Positions 36,694 through 49,262 are shown, counted from the stretch's first letter. The stretch is 64,000 bases of DNA from Molossus alvarezi (GCA_037176705.1 CM073886.1:19763501-19827500), one strand, 5' to 3'. Numbers and translations: made by a program. The notes: generated by a model not told the origin, from the letters alone.

Positions 36694-37010
36694 GAGGCCT
36701 ATGCAGTCCAGCAGCTCACAAAAGCAGTGAGAAGCCTGAGCCCAAGAGGGACCCCTGCGATCCAGCTGCCCGCCCACACGACCTGCAGGGAGTGGGGGAA
36801 CCAGAGAGGCCTGTGCGATCCAGTTACCTGTGGGACCTGTGGGGTGCTGAAGCGCCAGAGAGGCCTATGCCACCCAGCAGCCCATAACATAGGCATAGAG
36901 CCGGGTCCCCAAAGGGACTGTGCAATCCATTTACCCACGGGACCAGTAGTGTGCAGGGGCAACCGAGAGGCCTGTGCGACCCAGCTGCGCACAAGATAGG
37001 CATAGAGGTT
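36694..37010 (+). repeat. tandem subrepeats in the L1 5' UTR
   Basis: A unit built around 'gaggcctgtgcgatccagct' recurs at about 36694, 36746, 36806, 36860, 36912 and 36967, a period of 52-60 bp with strong divergence between units. Mouse L1 promoters also use tandem monomers, though unrelated in sequence. Confidence 0.65.
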
Positions 37011-37698
37011 GGTAAAATGGAGGCAGAGTGAATGGAAGCTATACAGATTATCTTCCAGGACCAAACAGGAATTACAACTAAAATAAAGACAAATCATCAG
37101 AAAAAAAGCAACAGAAAAGCAGAAGGACAGGACCATATAACCAGGGACACTGGTAGGATCTGCAGAGGTGCGAGAGGGTGGTGGGCTGGGAGCCCATGCA
37201 CAGCAGCAGTCTTAGCTGTGAGCAGTGCCCTTGGGGAATAAAGACCAAGCCTGCTCCACAGCCCAGAGAGCCAGGACAGAGCGCTAAAATAGCCACAGCC
37301 ACTCACCTGGGGGCTACTGCAGAGGGAGGACAGACTGGGCTGGAACTCTGTGGGGACACCCGGGATTTGGAGGGCACTCAAGAGTTTTTGCTGAGTTGCA
37401 GCCACAAAGGACAGTGGCTAGTGTGCTCCTTCCCAGAGCTGTGGGGAAAAGCAGCAGCCCCCCAACCACCTAGGAGATTCAGCCTTTGCCAGGTGAGGCA
37501 AAGAAATGCAAATTGAGGCTCATTAACAACCAGCATCTATCCCACCCTCTGGAAATCCCTTATGCAGAACACCAGGGCTACATTCCAAGGCACTGAGTAA
37601 CTGAGACTACTAGCCACCAGGAAAAAGCTAAAGGATAACCGAACTTTTCCTGGGCTTGCAAATCTACCCAGAAAAGTAAGACTTGACAATGGTGTTTA

Positions 37699-38684
37699 AT
37701 GTGGGCCCACCCAGGCTCATCCAAACCCAGTAGAGGGATCCACAAACAGCAGAACACCAACACCCACAGGAAAAATTTGGAAGGCTCCAAAACCCACCAA
37801 GATAGCCAAAATGGTGAAACAAAAAAACAATCCCAAATGAACGAACAGGAGAACTCTATCAAAGATGAGATAAATGAAATGCAGTTAAGCAAATTATCAG
37901 AGGTAGAGTTCAGAGCCATGATCTTGAGGAAGCTCAACAGCATGAGTAAGGACATCAGCACCATAAGTAAAGATACAGAAACATTGAAAACCAACCAAGT
38001 GGAAATGAGAAATGACATAGCAAGAATAAAGAACACATTGGAAGTACTAACCAGCAGAGTAAAGGAAGCTGAGGACCAGAACAGTGAATTAGAAGACAGG
38101 GTAGAAAAAAATCAACCAATCAGAAAACCAAAAGAAAAAAAAAATTAAAAAACAGGAAGATAGCTTAAGAGAAATGTGGGACAACTGAAAAAGTAATAAC
38201 ATTCGCATCCTAGGAGTCCCCAAAAAGGAAGAAAATGGACAAGGGTTAGAGAATATATTTGAAGAAATAGTTACAGAAAATTTTTCTAATTTGGTGAAGA
38301 AAGAAGGCATTCAAGTTCAAGAAGCACAGAGAGCCCTAAGTAAGAAGAACACAAACAGGCCCACATAGTAATTATAATTCCAAACATTAAAGACTAACAG
38401 AGAATCCTAAAGGCAGCAAAAGATAAGCAACAAGTTACGTACAACGGACACCCCATAAGGCTCTCAGCTGACTTTTCAACAGAACCACTACAGGCCAGAA
38501 GGGAATGGCAAGAAGTAATCAAGGTCATGAAAAACAAGGATCTGAATCCAAGACTACTCTATCCAGCAAGGCTATCATTCAAAATAGAAGGTCAAATAAA
38601 GAGCTTTCCAGACAAAAAAAAAGGCTAAGGGAATATATTAACACCAAACCAGCACTGCAAGATGTGCTAAAAGGATTGCTGTAA
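37699..38684 (+). pseudogene. L1 ORF1 remnant
   Basis: Opens MWAHPGSSKPSRG and reads 149 codons including a coiled-coil-like stretch. A frameshift in the A run near 38137-38150 and later nonsense codons break it. The downstream frames still show NIRILGVPKKEE and the RREWQE block of ORF1p. It is homologous to, but clearly different from, the HAL1 ORF1. Confidence 0.8.
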
Positions 38685-38734
38685 TTAGGAGAAGAAATAG
38701 GAAGAAAAATAGAACCACACAAAACAAAAATGGC

Positions 38735-38986
38735 TCCCTGGCCGGTTTGGTTCAGCGGTTAGAGCGTCGGCCTGCAGTCCAGAGAGACCCGGGTTCGGTT
38801 CCCGCTAAGGGCATGTGCCTCGGTTGCAGTTTGTCCCCGGCCCTGGTTGGTCGTGCGGGTGGCAGCCACTCAATGTGTCCCTTTCACATAGATGTTTCTC
38901 TCTCTCTCTCGTCCTCTCTCTCCCTCCCACTCTATCTGAACAAAAAATGGAAAAATGTCCTCGGGTAAGGAAAAAAAAAAAACAAG
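38735..38986 (+). mobile_element. Ves-type SINE between L1 ORF1 and ORF2
   Basis: Starts ccctggccggtttggttcag, ends aatgtcctcgggtaagg plus an A run. Target duplication of the type aaaacaaaaatggc (38721-38734 and 38987-39002, with one extra A). Confidence 0.9.
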
Positions 38987-40330
38987 AAAAACAAAAAATG
39001 GCAATAAATAAGTACATATCAATTATCACCTTAAATGTGAATGGTTTGAATGCTCTGATAAAAAGACACAGAGTAGCTGACTGGATAAGAAAGCATAACT
39101 CACATATATGTTGTTTACAGGAGACCCACCTCACAACAAAAGACTCACATAGGTTGAAAGTGAAGGGATGCAAAAAAAAAAAAAAAAAAAAAACTTTCAA
39201 GAAAACAGAAAGAAAAAAAAAGCTGGGGTAGCAATACTCATATCTGATAAAGTAGTTTTCAAAATGAAGTCCATACCTAGAGACAACAAAAGCCACTACA
39301 TAATATTGAAAGGATCTATCCAATAGGAAGATATAACCTTGGTAAACATATATGCACCCAATATATATTAAAAATCTTCTGGAGGACTTCAAAGGAGAAA
39401 TCAACAGCAACACAATCATAGCAGGGGACTTCAACACCCCACTAACATGACTGGATAGATCCTCTAGACAAAAAATTAGCAAGGAAACACAGACTCTAAA
39501 TGAAGCACTAGATCAGATGGATTTAATAGATATCTACAGAGAATTATACCCCAAAACTGCAAAATTTACATTCTTCTCAAGTGCACATGGGACATTCTCA
39601 AAGATAGACCACATGTTAGGGCACAAACTAAGTCTCTACAAGTTCAAGAAGATTGAAATCATATGAAGCATCTTCTCAGATCACAATGGCATGAAACTGG
39701 CAATCAATTGCAACAAGAACATGCAAAGACATTTGAAAACGTGGAGGCTAAATAGCATGTTACTGAACAATGATTGGGTTACCATGAACATCAAGGAAGA
39801 AATTAAAAACTCCCTGGAAACCAATGAAAATGAACACACAACAACACAAAATCTATGGGATGCAGCAAAAGCATTTCTGAGAAGGAAGTTCATAGCACTA
39901 CAAGCCTACTTCAAGAAGCAAGAAAAATTTATAATAGACTATCTAACCTCACAACTTAAAGAACTAGAAAACAAACAAAAAGAAAACTCAAGAGCAAGTA
40001 GAAGGAACAAAATAGTAAAGATCAGAGAAGAAATAAATGACATGGAGACATCAAACTTACAATTAAACTACAGAACAACCATCATTCAAACCGCCTGAAA
40101 TCATCCTGAATGGAAGTCCTACAACTACGGAATTAAAGCAGCAGCCACATCCAGACTGGTAGGAGGGGTGGAGGGGCGGAGGGGCGGAGGCGCGAGGTCC
40201 AGTGGCGAGCCGGGCTGGTCCCACACCCACGTGTGGCGGATAAAAATCAGGAGGATACCTCAACTGGGAAGGTCCTTCCTGAGGACTGAGGAGTCCTTGT
40301 TCCACACCAGGTGCCCCGCTCAGGGTTCCA

Positions 40331-40522
40331 GTGCCAGGAAGAGAAGTCCCCATAACTTCTGGCTGGAAAAACCAGCGGGAACTGAGGCTCAGGGAGGCTG
40401 AAGCAGCTGGAGCCCCAGGCAGCTCCATAAAGGGCCCGCGCACGGACTTATCGGACTCTCTCCCTCTAAGCTTGGAGGGGAGGCAGCTCAAGGGGCACCA
40501 GAGTCATACAGGGAAGAACTGA
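40331..40522 (+). other. 63-codon ORF in the HAL1 5' UTR (second copy)
   Basis: Same frame and length as 15985-16176, also open, with seven substitutions. Function unknown. Confidence 0.3.
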
Positions 40523-40885
40523 GCTGTTTGGCACTGGAACGAGGGCTGGAGAGGGGGCTTTCTCCAGGACAAACGTGCTATCAGAGGACTTTGTTCCTTT
40601 GGTGAGCCCTTCCCTGGGGCGGCAGAGAGCCGCCATATCTGGGACTCCAGCAACCTGGCTCACACTGGTAGCCCCGCCCTGGTGACTCCCTGAGGCCCCA
40701 CCCCGCCCCACCCAACTTTCAGGCCCACCCAAGCTGTTCCTACTTGCTTAACCATAGGATTGGCCTGTCTTGGATCCTGCTTCAGGTTTTTCCTAAATTC
40801 TTTCAAACGAGCAGCATCTGGTCTCAGCGAGCCCCATACCTCGCGTTAAGTAATACACAGAAACAAACACAGGGAGGCAGCCAAA

Positions 40886-41825
40886 ATGAGGAGACAAAGA
40901 AACAGGTCCCAAATGAAAGAACAGAACAAAACCCCAAGAAAAGAACTAAACAAAATGGAGCTAAGCAACCTAACAGATGCTGAGTTCAAAATACTGCTTA
41001 TAAGAATGCTCAATGAACTTAGCGAGAACCTCAGTGAACTTAGTGAGGGCCTCAAGAGCATAAAAAAGGACCAGTCAGAAATCATGGATGCACAGTCAGA
41101 ATTGAAGGAGACATTAACTGAAATAAAGAATAATTTACACAGCTTCAATAGTAGAGTATGTAAATTGAAGGAGCAAACCATCAATTTGGAATATAAGGAA
41201 GCAAAAAACGCCCAATCAGAACAGCAAAAGGAGAAAAGAATCCAAAAAAATGAGGATAGTGTAAGGAGCCTCTGGGACAACTTCAAGCGTGCCAACATTC
41301 ACATCTTGGGGGTGCCAGAAGGAGAAGAGCGAGAACAAGAAATCAAAAACCTGTTTTAAACAATAATAGCAGAAAACTTTCGTAACTTGGTGAAGGAAAC
41401 AGACATACAAGTCCAGGAAGCACAGAGAGTCCCAAACAAGATAAACCCCAAGAGGCCCACACCAAGACACATCATCATCAAAATGCAAAAGGTTCAAGAC
41501 AAAGAGAGAATCTTAAAAGCAGCAAGAGAAAGGCAGCTAGTTACCTACAAGGGAGTTTCCATAAGGCTGTCAGCTGATTTCTCAAAAGAAACTTTGCAGG
41601 CCAGAAGGGAGTGGCAAGAAATATTCAGTGATGAAAAGCAAGAACCTATAACCAAGATTACTCTATCCTGCAAAGCTGTCATTTAGAATCGATGTCCATA
41701 TAAAGACTTTCCCAGAGAAGAAAAAGTTAAAGGAGTTCATCTCCACCAAGCCGTTATTATATGAAATGATGAAGGGTCTTTTTGAAGAAAAAGATAAAAT
41801 ATATGAACAAACAAAATGGCAATGA
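40886..41825 (+). pseudogene. HAL1 ORF1 remnant
   Basis: Starts MRRQRNRSQMKEQ and reads 157 codons, to a nonsense TAA at 41357-41359 (a Glu codon in the other copy). A 2-bp deletion near 41626 then shifts the frame. The remainder matches the open copy's RRM and C-terminal blocks. Confidence 0.85.
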
Positions 41826-44800
41826 ATACGTATCTATTGACAATGGAATCTACAAACAAAATGAACAGGTAGAACAGAAACATTTTCATAGATACAGAGA
41901 ACATTTTGTTGGTTGCCAGATGGGAGGGGCGTTGAGGGAATGGGTGAAAAAGGTGAAGGGATTAAGAAGCACAAACTCATTGCTAGACTGACAAACCTCA
42001 AAGGGAAAGGGGTTGGGGGGGGGGAATAAACCAAAAAAACTTATATGCATAACCAATGGACACAGACAATAGTGTGGGAAAAGGCGGGAGGCAGGTGGGA
42101 GTGGGGAGGAGGGGGTCAATAGGGGAAAAATGTGGAACATCTGTAAGACATTTTACATTCAACAATAAAGATTAAAAAAAAAGAAGAAATAAATGACATG
42201 GAGACCAAAAAAACAATTCAAAGAATCAATGAAACAAAGAGCTGGTTATTTGAAAAGATAAATAAATTGATGAACCCTTAGATAGACTCACTAAGAAACA
42301 AAGAGAGAGAACCCAAATATATGATATCAGAAATGAAAGAGGAGAAATAATAACTGACACCAAAGAAATACAAAGGATTGTTAACAAATATTATGAACAA
42401 TTATATGGCAATGAATTCGACAATCTAAGTGAAATGGACAAATTTCTAGAAACACATAGTCTTCCAAAACTGGACCAGGAAGAGACAGAAAACTTGAACA
42501 GACCAATAACAACAGAAGAAACTGAAGATGTAATCAAGACTCTCCCAGCAAACAAAAGCCCAGGTAGCTTCACAGGGGAATTTTACCGAACATTCAAAGA
42601 AGAACTAATACCCATTCTCCTCAAACTATTTCAAAAAATCCAAGAAGAAAGAAGACTTCCAAACTTGTATGATGAGGCCAGCATAATTCTAATTCCAAAA
42701 TCAGAAAAAGACACTACAAAGAAAGAAAACTACAGGCAAATATCCCTGATGAACATAGATGCCAAAATCCTGAACAAAATACTAGCACATCGAATCTAGC
42801 AATACATCAAAAAAATTATTCATCATGACCAAGTGGGATTCATCCCAGGGATGCAAGGCTGGTACAATATTCATAAATCAAAAAATGTGATACACCACAT
42901 AAACAAAATGAAATTTAAAAAATCATATGATCATATCAATAGACAATGAAAAAGCATTCGACAAAAATCCAGCACCCATTTCTGATAAAAACACTCAGCA
43001 ATCTGGGAAGAGAGGAATCAAATCTCGACATAATAAAGGCCATATATGAAAGACCTACAGCCAACATCATACTCAATGGGCAAAAACTAAAAACATTTCC
43101 CTTAAGAACAGGAACAGGACAAGGATGCTCGCTTTCGCCACTCTTATTTAACATAGTACTAGAAGTCTTAGCCACAGCAACCAGACAGGAAAAAATAAAT
43201 CAAAGGGATCCTAATTGGAAAGGAGAAAGTGAAACTGTCTTTATTCGCAGATGACATAATATTATATGTAGAAAATCCCAAAGATTCCATCAAAAATCTA
43301 CTAGACTTAATAAATGAATTTGGCAAAGTAACAGGATACAAAATTAACGTCAAGAAATCAACGGCATTCTTATACACCAATGATGAACTAACTCAGAGAA
43401 AGAGAAACTAAAAAAACAATCCAATTTACCATCGTGGCAAAAAAAATTAAGATACCTAGGAATACACTTAACCAAAGAAATAAAGGACCTATTTGCAGAA
43501 AACTACAGGCCATTTAAAAAGAAAAAAATAGAGGAAGATATAAAAAAGTGGAAGCACATAACTTGTTCATGGATTGGAAGAATTAACATCATTAAAATGT
43601 CTATACCACCCAAAGCAATCTATAGATTCAATGCAATCCCCATCAAAATACCAACGACATACTTCACAGAACTAGAACAAATACTTCAAAAGTTCATATG
43701 GAACCAAAAAAGACCCTGAATAGCCACAGAAATCTTGAAAAAAAAGAACAAAGTTGGAGGGATCACATTACCAGATTTCAGGTTTTACTACAAAGCCACT
43801 GTAACCAAAACAACCTGGTACTGGCAAAATAACAGGCAGATACATCAATGGAACAGAATAGAGAACCCAGAAATGGACCCAAGACAATATGCTCAATTAA
43901 TATTTGACAAAGGGGGCAAGAGCATACAGTGGAGTAAAGACAGCCTCTGTAATAAATGGTGTTGGGAAAATTGGATAGCTACATGCAAAAAATGAAACTA
44001 GACCACCAACTTACACCATACACAAAATTAAACTCAAAATGGATCAAAGAGTTAGATGTGACTCATGAATCTATAAAAATCCTAGAAGAAAATGTAGGCA
44101 ACAAAATTTCAGACATCATACGCAGCAGAATTTTCACTGATACATCACATAAGGCAACAAAAACAAAGGAGAAAATGAACACATGGGACTACATCAAACT
44201 CAAAAGCTTCTGCACAGCAAAAGAATCAACCACCAAAATGGAAAGGCAACCCACTGTATGGGAGAGCATAATTGCCAATGATACATCAGATAAGGGGTTA
44301 ATTTAAAAAATATATAGAGTGCTCATACAACTCAACAAAAGGAAGACAAAGAACCCAATTAAAAAATGGGCAGAGGAACTAAATAGACACCTCTCCAAAC
44401 AGGACATACAAATGGCTAAGAGACATATGAAGAAATGTTTAACATCACTAATCAACAGACAAATGCAAATTAAAACAACAATGAGGTATCACCTCGCACC
44501 TGCCAGACTGGCCACCATCAACAAATCATCAAACAACAAGTGTTGGCGAGATTGTGGAGAAAAGGGGACTCTAGTACACTGCTGATGGAAATGCAGACTG
44601 GTGCAGCCACTATGGAAAACACTATGGTGTTACCTCAAAAAATTAAGAATTGAACTGCCATTTGATCCAGTGATCCCACTTCTAGGAATATACCCTAAGA
44701 AGCCTGAAACACCAATCAGAAAGAATATATGTACCCCTATGTTGATAGCAGCACTATTTACAATAGCTAAGATCAGGAAACAGCCCAAATGTCCATCAGT

Positions 44801-45672
44801 AGACGAATGGATAAAAAAGCAGTGGTACATATACACAATGGAGTACTATGCAGCTGTAAGAAAGAAAGATTTCTTATCCTTTGAGACGACATGAAGAGAC
44901 CTGGAGATTATTATCCTAAGCGAAACAAGCCAAGCAGAGAAAGACAAATATCACATGATCTCACTGATTTGTGGAATATAATGAACATAATGGTCTGAGA
45001 AATGGGGTAGTCCCAGAGATGTGGAAGTGGGGTACAGACTGACAATCCCCAGAAGAGGGGGTGGGGAGAGAGAGATAAACCACAGAACTTATATGCATGT
45101 ATATATGAACAATGGACATGGACAACAAAGCTGGAAACAGGGCAGGGAGTGAGGGGGGCGCAGGTATCAGTGGGGGGAAAAGGAGAAACATCTGTAACAA
45201 TAATTAATTAATTAATTAATTTTTAAAAATATAGAGAAAACAAGTTAGGGTGTTGTATAAGGGAATATGTTCATGACCTTGCAGTAAGCAATGTTTCTTA
45301 GAACACAAAAACACTATATAAAAAAAATAGGACTGATCAAAATTTAAAATCTTTGTCTATCAAAAGGCACTAAAAATAACATAACTAGGTAAAATGTAGA
45401 CTAAGAGAAAATAGTCACAACACATATTCAGGACTTGTATCCGGAATATATTTTTAAATGGGCAAGAGAATTCATCAGACATAAAAAAAGAAAGTATACT
45501 TATGTTCAATCAACTCAAGAAAAAGTGTCTAACATCATTATCCACCAGAGAAATGCAAATTAAAACCAATCTAAGACATTGCTAGCATGGCTACAATGGA
45601 AAATGACCACCCCCCACACACATGATAGTGAAACTGGAATAATTCCCACACACTGCTCTATAAAGCATAAAA

Positions 45673-46553
45673 GACCTAAAAAGACACCTCTCCAAATGGG
45701 ACATACAAATGCCCAAGAGACATATGAAAAAATGCTCAATGTCACTAACAATCAGAGAGATGCAAATTAAAACAACAATGAGGTATCATCTCACACCTGC
45801 CAGAATGGCCGCCATCAACAAATCATCAAACAACAAGTGTTGGCGAGGGTGTGGAGAAAAGGGGACTCTAGTACACTGCTGATGGGAATGCAGACTGGTG
45901 CGGCCACTATGGAAAACAATATGGTGTTTTCTCAAAAAATTAAGAATTGAACTGCCATTTGATCCAGTGATTTCACTTCTAAGGAATATATCTGAAGAAG
46001 CCTGAAACACCAATCAGAAAGAATATATGTACGCCTATGTTTATAGCAGCACTGTTTACAATAGCTAAGATCTGGAAACAGCCCAAGTGTGGATAAACAA
46101 GCTGTGCTACATGTACACAATGGATACTATGCAGCTGTAGGAAAGAAAGACCTCTTACCCTTTGAGACAACATGGAGGGACCTGGAGAGTATTATGCTAA
46201 GCACATTAAACCAGTCAGAGAACGACAAGTATCACGTGATCTCACTTATTTGTAAAATATAATGAACAAAATAAGGTGATAAACAAAATAGACCCAGAGA
46301 CATAGAAGTAGGGTTCAGAATGACAAACTTCATAGGAGGGGAGGAAGAGATAAACCAAAGAACTTATGCATATAAGCATAACCAATGGACATGAACAACA
46401 ATGGTGGGGTGGGGGGTGGAGCGGGAATGGGAGGAGGGTGTCAATGGGGGAAAAAAGAGAAACATCTGTAACAAAAATAAATTAATTAAATTTAAAAAAT
46501 AATCTTAAAAAATAAAAAAATAAATATATCCATATTTTTTAAATTAAAAAATG
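45673..46553 (+). mobile_element. 5'-truncated young L1 (3' end only)
   Basis: Begins in the last part of ORF2 (aaaaagacacctctccaaat) and continues through the 3' UTR to an A/T-rich tail. Target duplication aaagcataaaa at 45662-45672 and 46554-46564. Closely similar to the 3' end of the L1 at 36091-45226. Confidence 0.9.
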
Positions 46554-46703
46554 AAAGCATAAAATTGTACAATCACTTTGGAAAACTTTGCGGCAATTTC
46601 TTCAAACCAACAAACATTCATGCACTATATGACTTCGCAATTCCTGTCCTAGGTATTTAACCAAAAGAAATAAAACCATGTGCCCACAAAATGCCTTTTT
46701 GCC

Positions 46704-47145
46704 ACATTAACTTAATCAGTCCATGCTGTTAAAAGAAGTAACGTAAACTGGGTGGCTTGAATAATGAAATCTCTTTCTCACGGTTCTCAAGAACGGAAGT
46801 CTGAAATCAGGGTGTCAGCATGGTAGAGTTCTGGGTGAGGGTGCACCTCCTGGTTATGTCCTCACATGACGTTTCCCCAGTGTGTGTGTGGGAATGCAGA
46901 CGGGTGCAGCCACTATGGAAAACAATATGGTGTTTCCTCAAAAAACACCACATAGTTTTTTGTGGGGTGGGGGGAGAAAGAGCTCTTAATCTCCTGCATG
47001 TTCCACTTTTTATAAATGCATCATGAGGTCTACCTTTAAGACCTGTTTTAAACTTAAATACCTCCCAAAAGCCCCACATTGGGGATTGGAGATTCAACAT
47101 ATGAATTGGGGGGAGGGGGGCACAATCATTCAAATCACAGATTGT
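46704..47145 (-). mobile_element. MLT1/MST-type LTR (ERVL-MaLR), solo and diverged
   Basis: On the plus strand it reads 'aaactgggtggcttgaataa' near one end and 'attggggattggagattcaa' with 'catatgaattggggg' near the other, the complement of the MLT1/MST LTR order. No viral genes are present. An L1 microfragment is embedded at about 46889-46944. Confidence 0.7.
46889..46944 (+). repeat. L1 ORF2 microfragment inside the LTR
   Basis: About 55 bp (ggaatgcagacgggtgcagc ... ggtgtttcctcaaaaaa) match an internal ORF2 stretch seen at 45886-45941 and 44588-44643, with no poly(A) of its own. Confidence 0.75.
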
Positions 47146-47515
47146 TCGCAACAGCTTTATTCATAACATAGTGGAATCGGACATAAAATAGAATACTACC
47201 CAGCAATAGAAAAATACCAAAAACTTGAACAAAAATAGGGAAATCCTCAAACATGTGTTAAGTAAAGGAGGCTGAGCACAGGACACACTGCGTGATTTGG
47301 TTTATATTGTTGTAAAACAAGCAAAGCAGATATGATGATAGAAAGTAGGTCAGTGATGGCTTTGGAGGATGGGATGTGGGATAAGCCTTGATTAGGAAGG
47401 TAAATGAGAATCTTTCCGGTGTGGGGGTTACACAGATTCGTGCACTTGTCAAATCTGGTTGACCTGGATGGTCAGAAACTGTGTTTCACTTTATATATAT
47501 ATTATACTTTTTTTA

Positions 47516-48300
47516 AAAAAAAGACCTCTTACAAGGCATTGCAGTGATCTGAGGTCATCAACTCTTAGAAGACTGACAATGGAATTCCTGAGTGTTGGTT
47601 CACATTTCCAATCTCTTCATCCAGGTAAAGGTCTGGACAAGGTGGCTGGTGCTCAGAATAATAAAATACAGTCTGAGGGTCAGAACGCCATGCCTGGGAT
47701 GGGATGAGGGGAAAGAGAGGTCCTTTTTCTAAACTAGAGCCATTCTCTATGAGTCTGGGGAACAGGGCTGGAAGCTGTGCCCATCAATGAGTACTCTTGC
47801 TGGATTATGACAAGTGAACTCAATTTGCACCCAGGTTCATAAGGGGTCACAGTTTTCTTCAGACAATTTTTATACCTTGTCTACTGTAAATAATTCTTCT
47901 GCCTTCATATGACCTATAAGAAACCTTGGCTGAAAGTTTATGGGAGTGTTCTGGCCCTACCCTTTTGCCAAGCAATCACAGAAATCCACTTATAAAGCTT
48001 TTTAAAAACCTACAGTAGACTGAGGGGGTACAGACTGTATAAGCTCTAGACCTCTATTCATAACCACAAGTACTTATTTGGCTCTGAGCATGCACCATAA
48101 AAAATACAGTGCTATTTTCATACATTAGTTATAAGATAAACTTTCCCAAAATGACACAGCTCATTAACTAAGGATATTTCTCAGTAGATTCGTTATATTA
48201 AAAAGGCACTGTGTCTACCATGCTAACCAATTGTGTTGTACTAAAACTACACATAGATTAATTAAATACATTACTTGCCCAAAAAATGTGACATATGTGC
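47516..48300. other. intergenic sequence, unassigned
   Basis: No gene or repeat recognised. Confidence 0.4.

Positions 48301-48303
<3 letters not shown>

Positions 48304-48343
<40 letters not shown>
48304..48343. repeat. (CA)n microsatellite
   Basis: About 20 perfect CA units. Confidence 0.9.
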
Positions 48344-48345
<2 letters not shown>

Positions 48346-48902
48346 TTGTAATAATGAAAGGGTATAAATTACTAAAACTTCTCTATCCCAGAGCCAAATT
48401 ATTTTTGTTACTGGATACATGATTTTAAACAGAACTGAATGAAATGGTCCATTCACAGCTGAACCAAACACTTCTGCAGATAATAGCCCACTGACTCCCT
48501 TGCATAGCAGGGCCTCCACATACTCTGGGTGTCTGGCACTAGGGCAAACATTGGCTTTCGATGTTGGTTTTCGCCTGGGACTGCAGAAGTGAGTCTGTCA
48601 CCTGCCCTCACAGCCTCTCAGAGAAAAATATCAAATGAATGTCCTAAATGAAATCTTTGTGCTCACCACCTTTTACCCACCCACCCCCAGTCCATCCTGG
48701 GCAAATACTTATGATATGAATTTAAAACCTCACTGTCATTTTCAACTCCTCCCTCCCCCTAAAAATAAATTGATCAGGCAGCTAAAATGCCAAAGATTGT
48801 CTTTAGCAGTAAAACTGCACCCTTACTCAAGGCACTTGGAGGGAAGAAGTCCCCCACCCCCATCCCAGATGATGCTGGGCAGAGAAAGAAACCTGAGATT
48901 CA

Positions 48903-49116
48903 TGCCCAGCTGATGTGGCTCAGTGGATTGAGCGCCATCCCTTGGACTGAGAGGTTCAAGTTTGATTCCTGGTCAGTGCACATGCCCTGATTACAGGCTT
49001 GATCCCCAGTAGGGGGCGTGCAGGAGGCAATCAATAGATGTTTCTCTCTTACATCCATGTTTCCATCTCTCTCTCTAAAAAATAAATACAAACATATTTT
49101 TAAAAAAACAACAACA
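48903..49116 (+). mobile_element. Ves-type SINE (older subtype) with CTCF-like motif
   Basis: Starts gcccagctgatgtggctcag, B box 'caagtttgattcctgg', middle 'ccccagtagggggcgtgcag', TCTC tract, A/T tail. Target duplication ctgagattca at 48893-48902 and 49117-49126. The CTCF-like core is at 49006-49019. Confidence 0.9.
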
Positions 49117-49262
49117 CTGAGATTCAGGCCTTTCTGTGTCACTTCCTGGTTGAATGACTTTTGACATGCTAGTCAGTCTCCCTGTGCCCGGTTATGTTTG
49201 TACACAAGAGTTGTTCTGAGAAGTGTGTGAGTAAATCAATGTGAAGTGCTCAGAGAGGCCTG
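49117..49262 (+). repeat. MIR (right of the SINE)
   Basis: 'tgtgtcacttcctggttgaa', 'tgacttttgacatgctagtc' and 'gaagtgctcagagag' follow the MIR order. Confidence 0.5.

Larger units (their letters stand above)
40050..42181 (+). mobile_element. second HAL1 element, nested in L1 ORF2
   Basis: Flanked by a perfect 24-bp target duplication (40026-40049 and 42182-42205), which restores the L1 ORF2 text exactly when removed. It aligns with the HAL1 at 15637 from the 5' UTR through ORF1 to the 3' UTR and also lacks ORF2. It lacks about the first 50 bp, including the start motif. It ends with AATAAAG and a short A run. Confidence 0.9.
38998..44981 (+). pseudogene. L1 ORF2 remnant (endonuclease and reverse transcriptase), split by HAL1
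   Basis: ORF2p nicks DNA and reverse-transcribes L1 RNA. The 5' part begins MAINKYISIITLNVNGLN with the endonuclease block CCLQETHL. The 3' part (from 42206) has the reverse transcriptase segments [16 protein letters not shown] and the catalytic FADD at 43244-43255. Frameshifts occur after the A run at 39172-39193 and several times in the reverse transcriptase region. A TGA at 44892 comes 29 codons before the expected stop near 44979. The HAL1 at 40050-42181 separates the two parts. Confidence 0.85.
36091..45226 (+). mobile_element. full-length young L1, inactivated, with two nested insertions
   Basis: Bounded by a diverged 15-bp target duplication (36076-36090 and 45227-45241, 13 of 15 identical). 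Order: 5' UTR with a GATGGCGG start (36091-37698), ORF1 remnant, SINE, ORF2 remnant interrupted by HAL1, 3' UTR (44982-45180) and an ATTA-rich tail. Without the insertions it is about 6.7 kb. Frameshifts and nonsense codons in both ORFs make it inactive. Confidence 0.85.
35355..47515 (+). repeat. old L1 remnant serving as host of nested insertions
   Basis: L1 ORF2/3' UTR-like sequence appears in pieces: 35355-35893, 36027-36090, 45242-45672, 46554-46703 and 47146-47515. Each gap holds a younger element with its own target duplication. Recognisable ORF2-type text includes 'actacttctattcaacattg' and 'gagaaatgcaaattaaaacc'. All frames are broken. Confidence 0.7.

Noticed and set aside
36255..37516. 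Several 100-145 codon frames on both strands
   Set aside because: They lie in the GC-rich 5' UTR of the L1 and follow its tandem subrepeats.
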